DNA of 64,000 bases from Anaeromusa acidaminophila DSM 3853. Lineage in GTDB: Bacteria > Bacillota > Negativicutes > Anaeromusales > Anaeromusaceae. A program made the translations under genes and the position numbers. The notes under the pieces were generated by a model. The model was not told where the DNA came from, searched no databases, and saw only the letters and a program-made list of their open reading frames with translations. The stretch is taken from positions 62,001-126,000 of the forward strand of contig NZ_KB894583.1 in NCBI RefSeq assembly GCF_000374545.1, given 5' to 3'. Shown here piece after piece: positions 51,782 through 58,772 of the stretch. Each line of letters begins with the position of its first letter. Position 1 is the first letter of the stretch.

Positions 51782-52609
51782 ATGGAAGTACGTTATAGCG
51801 GTCATCCAGAGGATGTGAAACGGTACACAACGGAAGAATTGCGGAAAGAGTTCTTGATTCAGGACTTGTTTCAAGTGAATGTCTGCAAAATGGTCTACAG
51901 TCATGTAGATCGTATGATTACCGGAGGGGTTGTGCCTGTGGCACCTCAGAAATTAGAGGCAGGGAAAGGCTTGGGCGTGGATTATTTCCTGGAGCGTCGC
52001 GAATTAGGGGTTATCAACATTGGCGGCGCAGGAAAGGTCACTGTAGACGGAACCGAGTATGCTTTGCAGTTTACGGACGGTCTATATGTAGGCATGGGTG
52101 CTAAGGATGTAGTTTTTTCAAGCGACGATGCAAAAAATCCCGCCAAATTTTATTTTACCAGCAGCCCAGCGCATAAAACGTATCCGACTGTAAAAATTGA
52201 GCGCAAAGACATTGTTCCCAATCATTTAGGTGCATTAACGAACTCCAATGATCGCAATATTTACAAGTACATTCATCCCCAAGGAGTGCAAAGCTGTCAA
52301 TTGGTTATGGGCATGACGGCATTAGAACCGGGAAATATGTGGAACAGCATGCCTTGTCATACTCATGAACGTCGTATGGAAGTGTATTTATACTTCCAGG
52401 TTCCGGAAGATGCCGTGGTTTTCCACTTTATGGGGCAGCCTACGGAAACACGTCATGTAGTGATGCATAATGAAGAAGCAATTATTTCGCCGAGCTGGTC
52501 CATTCATTCCGGAGTGGCCACTCATAATTACACCTTCATCTGGGCGATGGCTGGAGAAAACCAGACCTTTGACGACATGGACGGCGTAGCTATGCAGGAT
52601 ATCCGCTAA
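51782..52609 (+). CDS. kduI: 5-dehydro-4-deoxy-D-glucuronate isomerase
   Basis: A 275-residue cupin that converts 5-keto-4-deoxyuronate to 2,5-diketo-3-deoxygluconate, the first cytoplasmic step for unsaturated uronates from pectin or glycosaminoglycans. [25 protein letters not shown] is the family N-terminus; the metal His are in [16 protein letters not shown] (near residue 190) and the C-terminal [35 protein letters not shown] precedes the ATG. kduD follows 23 bp later. Confidence 0.96.
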   Translation: MEVRYSGHPEDVKRYTTEELRKEFLIQDLFQVNVCKMVYSHVDRMITGGVVPVAPQKLEAGKGLGVDYFLERRELGVINIGGAGKVTVDGTEYALQFTDGLYVGMGAKDVVFSSDDAKNPAKFYFTSSPAHKTYPTVKIERKDIVPNHLGALTNSNDRNIYKYIHPQGVQSCQLVMGMTALEPGNMWNSMPCHTHERRMEVYLYFQVPEDAVVFHFMGQPTETRHVVMHNEEAIISPSWSIHSGVATHNYTFIWAMAGENQTFDDMDGVAMQDIR

Positions 52610-52632
52610 GAATTTGAAAAGGAGCGAAAAGA

Positions 52633-53388
52633 ATGAGTATGTTTGATTTGCAGGGAAAAGTAGCAATTGTTACCGGAGGGGTAACTGGTTTGGGACAAGG
52701 GATGGCTGTAGGTTTGGCGCAAGCCGGCGCAGATATCGTCAGCGTAGGCATTGGCGATCACAGTGAAACCGAAAGCAAGGTAAAAGCGTTGGGACGCCGT
52801 TTCTTAGGAATTGACGCTAACTTGATGAGCATTGAACCGATTCAGGGCGTTGTGGACAAAGTGGTAGAAACTTTCGGCAAAGTCGATATTTTGGTAAATA
52901 ACGCCGGTATTATTCGTCGCGCTGACGCTGTGGATTTTACGGAAAAAGATTGGGACGACGTTATGAATATCAACATCAAAACCGTCTTCTTTTTCTCCCA
53001 GGCAGTGGCCAAGCAGATGATTAAACAAGGTCATGGCGGAAAAATCATCAGCGTTGCCTCGATGCTTTCCTTCCAAGGCGGCATCCGCGTTCCCTCTTAT
53101 ACGGCCAGCAAAAGCGGCGTCATGGGCGTAACTCGCTTGATGGCCAATGAATGGGCCAAGTACAATATCAATGTTAACGCCATCGCTCCCGGTTACATGG
53201 CTACGGCTAACACCGCAGCGCTGCGGGCGGACGAAGCGCGCAATGCGGAAATCGTCGGCCGTATCCCCGCAGGACGATGGGGCACGCCGGAAGATCTCGC
53301 CGGTCCGGTGGTATTCCTCGCTTCAGCAGCATCCGACTATGTAAGCGGCTATACCGTAGCGGTTGACGGTGGCTGGCTGGCACGGTAA
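52633..53388 (+). CDS. kduD: 2-dehydro-3-deoxy-D-gluconate 5-dehydrogenase
   Basis: A 251-residue short-chain dehydrogenase that reduces 2,5-diketo-3-deoxygluconate to KDG. Cofactor motif TGGVTGLGQGMA (residues about 14-25), NNAGI (near 90), catalytic Ser and Tyr-x3-Lys in SVASML and PSYTASKSG (near 155), C-terminal YVSGYTVAVDGGWLAR. GGAGCGAAAAG precedes ATG 52633. Ends at a compact terminator. Confidence 0.95.
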   Translation: MSMFDLQGKVAIVTGGVTGLGQGMAVGLAQAGADIVSVGIGDHSETESKVKALGRRFLGIDANLMSIEPIQGVVDKVVETFGKVDILVNNAGIIRRADAVDFTEKDWDDVMNINIKTVFFFSQAVAKQMIKQGHGGKIISVASMLSFQGGIRVPSYTASKSGVMGVTRLMANEWAKYNINVNAIAPGYMATANTAALRADEARNAEIVGRIPAGRWGTPEDLAGPVVFLASAASDYVSGYTVAVDGGWLAR

Positions 53389-53392
53389 AACC

Positions 53393-53420
53393 TAAAAAAA
53401 GCCGCGAAAGCGGCTTTTTT
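53393..53420 (+). terminator. Intrinsic terminator after kduD
   Basis: aaaaaaagccgc pairs with gcggctttttt around a 4-base gaaa loop. The flanks would also allow termination on the minus strand. Confidence 0.88.
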
Positions 53421-53433
53421 GCTGCCTGTAGAT

Positions 53434-53500
53434 CTTGTTCTAACCCTCAGGCGAGCCCTCCCTTTACTCCCTTTACTCCTTATACTCTTGTTACTGTTCC
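53434..53500 (-). repeat. gaacaggagaatcggag-type repeat, copy 6 (divergent)
   Basis: Minus strand gtaacaagagtataaggagt then aaagggagtaaagggagggc; it resembles the looser units at 18758 and 27996. Orientation is opposite to the flanking genes. Confidence 0.45.
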
Positions 53501-53566
53501 GTTTTCCCGTGATTTTACTCTGTTACCATGTGTTCCGTATTTAAAATCACAAAGGAGAGATGCCGA

Positions 53567-54322
53567 GTGTCAAGAAAACTGGTTGTTAACTTACTGGTTT
53601 ATGCCGACTTGGTCAAAGAAGGCGCTAAACAGGCTGAACTGCTGCCGCGCGTTGCGAAAGCGCAGGCGCAGGCCGCCGAAGTTCGTCGTGAGTGGATTCA
53701 AGATCTGTCCGCAGAGCTGCCTGAACTGGCTCAAGGGGCTAAAGAAAACGGACTGGAATTATTTTATTCGATTCCGTTACCGCTTTTTGCAGCAGGACGT
53801 TTGGATGAAACGTTGCTGCGCAACGTCTACGCTGAAGCGCGGCAGATGGGGGCAACGCGGGTCAAGTTCGCCGTAGGAGATTTTGCAGCAGCAAACAAAG
53901 AAGAAATGAAAACATTAACCGTCTTGGTTAAAGAAAATGAAGATATTTTATTGACTGTAGAAGGAGATCAGTCCGAGGCTAATGGCCGTATCGAAGTACT
54001 GCTGGGCTTGCTGGAAGCTTGCCGAGCTTGCGGCGCATCGGTCTATGCGACTTATGATGTAGGGAATTTTGTTTGGGTGGGACAGGAGCCTTTGTATAAT
54101 GCGGTTAAGCTGGCGCCGTTCGTTCGTTACATTCATTTGAAAGATGTGGCGATGACTGCGGCAGGTCCGCAAGTACGGGAATTGGATGACGGCAGCATTG
54201 ATTGGAGAAGCGCCCTGGAATTGTTGCCTCAAGACGTACCTGTGGCCTTGGAGTTTCCTTGTGCAGCGCCTGTTGATGAGCGGGTAACGGCTATGCTCAA
54301 AAAAGTGAAAAATTTAACATAA
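53567..54322 (+). CDS. Sugar phosphate isomerase/epimerase family protein
   Basis: A 251-residue xylose-isomerase-like TIM barrel. The metal site residues are visible as Glu in LTVEGDQ (near residue 139), Asp in ATYDVGNF (near 164), His in YIHLKDV (near 190) and Glu in VALEFP (near 230). GTG 53567 follows AAAGGAGAG, and no ATG is available at the right place. Between kduD and kdgT, it may interconvert a uronate or keto-sugar before KDG; its substrate is not known. Confidence 0.85.
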   Translation: MSRKLVVNLLVYADLVKEGAKQAELLPRVAKAQAQAAEVRREWIQDLSAELPELAQGAKENGLELFYSIPLPLFAAGRLDETLLRNVYAEARQMGATRVKFAVGDFAAANKEEMKTLTVLVKENEDILLTVEGDQSEANGRIEVLLGLLEACRACGASVYATYDVGNFVWVGQEPLYNAVKLAPFVRYIHLKDVAMTAAGPQVRELDDGSIDWRSALELLPQDVPVALEFPCAAPVDERVTAMLKKVKNLT

Positions 54323-54328
54323 AACTAT

Positions 54329-54357
54329 TAGACAAATTTGAATTTATCGATTAAAAT
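54329..54357 (+). promoter_or_regulatory. Putative promoter of kdgT-kdgK
   Basis: TAGACA and TAAAAT with a 17-bp spacer. The palindrome at 54374 would cover the region just after the start site. Confidence 0.5.
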
Positions 54358-54373
54358 AGAGACATAAATTTAA

Positions 54374-54385
54374 GAAACCGGTTTC
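54374..54385. promoter_or_regulatory. LacI-type operator upstream of kdgT
   Basis: gaaaccggtttc is a perfect 12-bp palindrome with the central CG pair of LacI-family sites, located just downstream of the proposed promoter. The LacI-type regulator gene lies 2.3 kb away. Confidence 0.65.
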
Positions 54386-54461
54386 GTAGGCGGCTTTATT
54401 ATTTGTGAGAAAGGAGTATTTGAAAAAAAGAGGCAATCGTTTTTTATTTTTTTATCTTGCA

Positions 54462-54489
54462 AACCGGTACACTAAAACGGTACACTAGA
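54462..54489 (+). promoter_or_regulatory. Direct repeat of a ccggtacacta half-site
   Basis: accggtacacta (54463-54474) and aacggtacacta (54477-54488) repeat at 14 bp. A similar pair stands before kdgA at 57782, so a common regulator site is likely. Confidence 0.5.
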
Positions 54490-54535
54490 AAGGTCCTTTT
54501 TGGCAGAGAGATGAGTTAAGAAAGGATGAAATCAT

Positions 54536-55519
54536 ATGAAAATCAAACAAGCGGTTGATCGAATTCCTGGTGGTTTAATGCTGGTTCCTTTGTTCCTGGG
54601 GGCGTTGTGCCATACCTTCTTTCCGGGAGCCGGAAAGTACTTTGGCTCTTTTACTAACGGTTTAATTACGGGTACGGTGCCGATTTTGGCCGTTTGGTTC
54701 TTTTGCATGGGCGCTGGCATTGATGTGCGTGCGACCGGTACGGTGCTGCGTAAATCGGGCACCTTGGTTTTGACAAAAATTGCTGTAGCCTGGGTTGTAG
54801 CGATGATAGCCGTGAACATGCTGCCGGTAGAAGGCATTACGAAAGGCTTCTTTGCAGGACTTTCCACTTTGGCGCTTGTAGCGGCCATGGATATGACCAA
54901 TGGCGGATTGTATGCAGCATTGATGAAGCAGTATGGCAGCGATGATGAAGCAGGCGCTTTCGTGCTGATGTCCATCGAATCGGGGCCGTTGGTTTCGATG
55001 ATTATTCTGGGCAGTTCGGGTGCGGCCAGCTTTGAACCACAGTTGTTTGTTGGTGCTGTGCTGCCCTTCTTGATTGGCTTTGTATTGGGCAATTTGGATA
55101 CGGAACTGCGTGAATTCTTTGGTCAGGCGACCCAGACGATGATTCCTTTCTTCGCATTTGCCTTGGGGAACACGATTGATTTGTTTGTTATCGGCAAGAC
55201 CGGCTTCTTGGGTATCGGCCTTGGCGTAGTGGTTATTATCATTACCGGTATTCCGCTCATTCTGGCGGACAAATTTATTGGCGGCGGCAACGGCACAGCT
55301 GGGATTGCCGCATCCAGTACTGCTGGAGCGGCTGTGTCCAATCCAGTGATTATTGCTACGATGAAACCGGAATTTGCAGCTATTGCTCCGGCGGCAACGG
55401 CGCTGGTGGCAACTTCGGTTATTGTCACTTCTGTGTTGGTGCCGATGTTAACGGCTTGGTGGAGCAAGCGTTCCGCTTCCGGCGGCGAGGGTAACGGCTC
55501 TTTGGCTAAAGGAGCTTAA
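54536..55519 (+). CDS. kdgT: 2-keto-3-deoxygluconate permease
   Basis: A 327-residue membrane transporter of the KdgT family with about ten hydrophobic segments; imports 2-keto-3-deoxygluconate with protons. [29 protein letters not shown] is the family N-terminus, and [17 protein letters not shown] (near residue 120) and [15 protein letters not shown] (near 258) are conserved. AAAGGATG and an ATG at 54536; kdgK starts 34 bp after the stop. Confidence 0.95.
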   Translation: MKIKQAVDRIPGGLMLVPLFLGALCHTFFPGAGKYFGSFTNGLITGTVPILAVWFFCMGAGIDVRATGTVLRKSGTLVLTKIAVAWVVAMIAVNMLPVEGITKGFFAGLSTLALVAAMDMTNGGLYAALMKQYGSDDEAGAFVLMSIESGPLVSMIILGSSGAASFEPQLFVGAVLPFLIGFVLGNLDTELREFFGQATQTMIPFFAFALGNTIDLFVIGKTGFLGIGLGVVVIIITGIPLILADKFIGGGNGTAGIAASSTAGAAVSNPVIIATMKPEFAAIAPAATALVATSVIVTSVLVPMLTAWWSKRSASGGEGNGSLAKGA

Positions 55520-55553
55520 GTAGGTACGGATTCCGGGGTATGGGGGTAAAACA

Positions 55554-56525
55554 ATGAGCAATATTTTGACCGTTGGCGAGGCTATGGCCTTGTTTGTATC
55601 AGAAAAAACAGGCTCGCTGGATGTGGCGGAACGGTTTCTCCGTTTTGTTGCCGGCGCGGAAGTCAATTTTTCCATTGGCATGACGCGGCTGGGACATACG
55701 GTAACGTACTTGAGCCAGGCAGGGGAGGACCCTTTTGGCCGCGGTATTGTGCACTTTTTGAAAGAAAACGGTGTAGACACCAGTTTAATTCGGCTGCTTC
55801 CCGGTGAATTTACCGGTATGCAGTGGAAGGAAAAAGTGGCCGTTGGCGATCCGGAGGTGTATTCGTTGCGGCGCGGTTCGGCCGCCTCGAAGATGGATGC
55901 ATCCTTAGTGCAGACAGTGCAGTGGGGAAAATACAACCACATGCATTTAACCGGTATTCCTCCGGCGTTGTCCGCAGGTTGTCGCGAACTGCTGGGCGCT
56001 CTTTTGCAAGAGGCTAAGAAGCAAGGCCTTTCCATTTCCTATGATCCGAATCTGCGGCCTGGGTTGTGGCCGGATAAGACGGAGATGGTGCGGGTTATTA
56101 ACGAACTTTCTTTCCAGGCGGATATCGTTTTCCCCGGAATTTCGGAAGCGCGGCAATTGACCGGTCAAGAGACGCCCGAAGCCATGGCGGCGTTTTATCA
56201 TCGCCAAGGAGTGCCTAAGGTAGTCATTAAATTGGGCACTAAAGGAGCGTATGCCAGCTTTAACGGGGAAACGGCGTTTTATACGCCCGCATTCCCGGTG
56301 GCGAAGGTAGTGGATACGGTTGGCGCCGGAGACGGTTTTGCCGTAGGCGTTGTTAGCGGCTTGTTGGAAGGCTTAGCTCCGCAGGATGCAGTGCGGCGCG
56401 GCGCAGCCATCGGCGCGTTGGCAGTCATGTCGCCTGGCGATAATGACGGTTTGCCGGATCGAGACGGCCTTGCATCCTATATGGAAAAAGCGTCAAGACA
56501 ATTATCCGCCGCTGCCGGTGATTGA
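55554..56525 (+). CDS. kdgK: 2-keto-3-deoxygluconate kinase
   Basis: A 323-residue PfkB/ribokinase-fold kinase: KDG + ATP to KDPG. ILTVGEAMALFV opens it; FVAGAEVNFSIGMTRLG (near residue 31) is the sugar-binding start, YDPNLRPGLW (near 163) and VDTVGAGDGFAVGVVSGLL (near 257, catalytic Asp) are the signatures. ATG 55554 follows GGGGTAAAAC, a weak site. Its product goes to KdgA. Confidence 0.93.
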   Translation: MSNILTVGEAMALFVSEKTGSLDVAERFLRFVAGAEVNFSIGMTRLGHTVTYLSQAGEDPFGRGIVHFLKENGVDTSLIRLLPGEFTGMQWKEKVAVGDPEVYSLRRGSAASKMDASLVQTVQWGKYNHMHLTGIPPALSAGCRELLGALLQEAKKQGLSISYDPNLRPGLWPDKTEMVRVINELSFQADIVFPGISEARQLTGQETPEAMAAFYHRQGVPKVVIKLGTKGAYASFNGETAFYTPAFPVAKVVDTVGAGDGFAVGVVSGLLEGLAPQDAVRRGAAIGALAVMSPGDNDGLPDRDGLASYMEKASRQLSAAAGD

Positions 56526-56609
56526 AGAGAAGGGGGATTCCCGTCAGGGCGTCTCCCTTTTCTTTCCTATTATATGCATGAAATGAATTGTGACTCTCTA
56601 GACAGCCCA

Positions 56610-56626
56610 TAAACCGATGCGGTAAA
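56610..56626. promoter_or_regulatory. Candidate operator before the LacI-type regulator gene
   Basis: taaaccgatgcggtaaa is an inverted pair of accg/cggt half-sites with a 3-base centre, about 90 bp before the start codon, suggesting autoregulation. Confidence 0.4.
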
Positions 56627-56712
56627 ATGAAACAATATAGTCTTATGTACTGGCTGAAGTTTACTAAAGGACTGCTGTGGCGGCGGTTTCCTAAAGATGG
56701 GTTGAGGGTTTC

Positions 56713-57756
56713 ATGATCGAAAAAGAAAAGACAAATGAAAAAGTACGCGCAAATGTGACTATTGCCGATGTGGCGCTACGGGCTGGTTGTTCTAAAACAA
56801 CCATTTCCAGATATTTGAACGGCAAGTTCGAATTTATGTCGGCGGAATTGAAGGATCGCATTGCGGCGGTGATTGAGGAACTGAATTATCGTCCCAACAA
56901 TTTAGCGCGCAGCCTTAAATCCAGCCGCAGCCGTTTGATTGGCGTAATCATGGCGGATATCAGCAATCCTTTTTCTTCTATTTTGGTTAAGGGCATTGGC
57001 GATGCTTGTGCGGCGGCGGGCTACCATGTGATGATTGCAAACATGGATAATGATCCGGTGCGAGAAAAAGAATATATTTTGTCCATGCTGGATCAACAGG
57101 TGGATGGCTTAATTCTGAATACTACCTGTAATAACAATGAGTTTTTGCAGGAAATGGCGGATCGTCGGGTACCGATGGTTTTAGTGGACAGGGCGATTGA
57201 GCCGGTTATTTTTGATATTGTAAAAACGAATGACTTTCAGGCCACTTTGGATTTATTGACGTATGTAACAGAACAGGGCTTTAGTAAAGTGGGATTCTTC
57301 TCCCAGCCGGTAGGAAATGTCGGCCCGCGCTTAATTCGGCGTAAGGCGTACAGGCAAATGTGCGACGGGATTTGGAAACAAGCTCCGCAGGAATATGCCG
57401 TCGAAATTTCACAGCCCGAAGCGGTAAAGGAACAGGTTCTTGATTTTCTACAGCGTAATGGCGAAGAGACAAAGTTTATTTTTACTGCCAATGGCGTGGC
57501 TATGCTTAGTTTGCTGCACGTCATAAAAGAATTGGGACTACGAATTCCGGAAGATGTTGGCATTGGAGGCTTTGACGATTGGTCTTGGACCAGTTTGGTG
57601 GGGCCTGGCATTACGACAATTGCCCAGCCTTCGTACGATGTGGGCGCGAAAAGTGTGGAACGGCTGCTTTTGCGCATTCAGCGCGGCGGCAAGGCCAAAC
57701 CGAAAATTTTTGAATTGCCGAATAAGCTTATCTTGCGGGGGTCTTCAAAGCTGTAA
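56713..57756 (+). CDS. LacI family regulator (KdgR-like)
   Basis: A 347-residue repressor: HTH at residues about 16-60 (VTIADVALRAGCSKTTISRYLNGKFEFMSAELKDRIAAVIEELNYRPNNLARSLK) then a periplasmic-binding-like effector domain (LIGVIMADISNPFSSILVKGIGDAC). The LacI-type KdgR of Bacillus subtilis works on the same genes (kdgR-kdgK-kdgA-kdgT), so a KDG-type effector is plausible. Palindromes at 54374 and 56610 and the repeats at 57782 are candidate targets. It lies between kdgK and kdgA. Confidence 0.92.
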   Translation: MIEKEKTNEKVRANVTIADVALRAGCSKTTISRYLNGKFEFMSAELKDRIAAVIEELNYRPNNLARSLKSSRSRLIGVIMADISNPFSSILVKGIGDACAAAGYHVMIANMDNDPVREKEYILSMLDQQVDGLILNTTCNNNEFLQEMADRRVPMVLVDRAIEPVIFDIVKTNDFQATLDLLTYVTEQGFSKVGFFSQPVGNVGPRLIRRKAYRQMCDGIWKQAPQEYAVEISQPEAVKEQVLDFLQRNGEETKFIFTANGVAMLSLLHVIKELGLRIPEDVGIGGFDDWSWTSLVGPGITTIAQPSYDVGAKSVERLLLRIQRGGKAKPKIFELPNKLILRGSSKL

Positions 57757-57781
57757 CACCCCCCTTTCCTTTTAGAGTAGA

Positions 57782-57807
57782 AATCGGTACACGGAATCGG
57801 TAGATGA
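57782..57807 (+). promoter_or_regulatory. Direct repeat of a atcggta half-site before kdgA
   Basis: aatcggtacacgg and aatcggtagatga are repeated at 14 bp, as before kdgT (54462), about 25-50 bp ahead of the kdgA start. Confidence 0.5.
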
Positions 57808-57829
57808 ATGGAAATGAGGTAGAATCAAT

Positions 57830-58471
57830 ATGAAAAAAGAAGAGGTACTGCGTAGAGTAACCGAAGGCGGTTTGGTAGCAGTTGTGCGGGCGGCTAGCGG
57901 CGAAGAAGCCAAGCGCATTACCGACGCCTGCATTGCTGGCGGAGTGGTAGGGATTGAAATTACCTTCACCGTTCCTGGCGCACATCATGTGGTGGAAGAG
58001 TTGGCGAAAGTGTACGGTAACGGCGAAGTGGTGCTGGGCGTGGGCAGCGTGCTGGACCCGGAAACAGCTCGCATTGCCATTCTTAGCGGCGCTCAATATG
58101 TAGTAACGCCAAGTCTGAATGCGGAAACCATACGCTTGTGTAACCGTTATCGCGTGCCTGTCATGCCTGGCGTGTCTACCTTGAAGGATGTTGTTAGCGC
58201 TTTGGAACTGGGCGCTGATATTATCAAGGTTTTCCCGGGCGAACTCTTTGGGCCTAAGATCATTAAAGCCTTTCACGGACCGGTGCCACAGGCGCAACTA
58301 ATGCCTACGGGCGGCGTGACCGTAGAAAATGTCGGTGAATGGATTCACGCCGGAGCGGTGGCGGTTGGGGCTGGCGGCAGTCTGACCGGCGGCGCTAAAA
58401 CCGGCGATTATGAAGCCATTACGGCGACAGCTAAAAGATTCCTGGCAGCCATCCGCGAAGCGCGGGGCTAA
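57830..58471 (+). CDS. kdgA: 2-dehydro-3-deoxyphosphogluconate aldolase
   Basis: A 213-residue class I aldolase: KDPG to pyruvate and glyceraldehyde-3-phosphate. GLVAVVRAASGEEAKRI, GIEITFTVPGA (Glu near residue 44), GAQYVVTPSLNAETIRLCNRYRVPVMPGVST and the Schiff-base lysine in ADIIKVFPGELFG (near residue 132) are present, as is MPTGGVTVENVGEWIHAG. AATGAGGTAG precedes the ATG, a weak site. Ends at a strong terminator. Confidence 0.94.
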   Translation: MKKEEVLRRVTEGGLVAVVRAASGEEAKRITDACIAGGVVGIEITFTVPGAHHVVEELAKVYGNGEVVLGVGSVLDPETARIAILSGAQYVVTPSLNAETIRLCNRYRVPVMPGVSTLKDVVSALELGADIIKVFPGELFGPKIIKAFHGPVPQAQLMPTGGVTVENVGEWIHAGAVAVGAGGSLTGGAKTGDYEAITATAKRFLAAIREARG

Positions 58472-58482
58472 AAGCGTATATC

Positions 58483-58516
58483 AAAGGCGGTGAGCGAAAG
58501 CTTGCCGCCTTTTTTG
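58483..58516 (+). terminator. Intrinsic terminator of the kdg cluster
   Basis: aaaggcgg and ccgccttttttt form the base of a hairpin with an inner gagc/gctt stem, followed by a T-run. Confidence 0.85.
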
Positions 58517-58547
58517 TTGAATAATACATTGAATGGACGTTGATAAC

Positions 58548-58583
58548 GAACAGTGAGACTCACGAAAGACGCGAAAGGTTTTT
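58548..58583 (+). repeat. cgcgaaa-unit repeat
   Basis: aacagtgagactcacgaaag then acgcgaaaggtttttt, a divergent member of the family at 35699, 40677 and 63503. Confidence 0.6.
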
Positions 58584-58627
58584 TAAGCCTAGGAGCCTCT
58601 GTATAAACGGCGGCATACTGTTAAATT

Positions 58628-58680
58628 CCGTAATCCTCAGTCGAACCCTCCCTTGACTCCCGCGACTCTTGTTCAATCTT
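58628..58680 (-). repeat. gaacaggagaatcggag-type repeat, copy 7 (divergent)
   Basis: Minus strand gattgaacaagagtcgcggg then agtcaagggagggttcgact, the loose unit type. It overlaps the upstream open frame of the ATPase gene, evidence that the frame is not coding there. Confidence 0.5.
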
Positions 58681-58772
58681 CGCATTCTTCTTTAATTTTA
58701 AAGGGATTATTTAGGAAAAAGCGAAATTACGCCTTAAGAGAAACAGAGCGGTTTTCTAAGGGGGCTAGGCTT

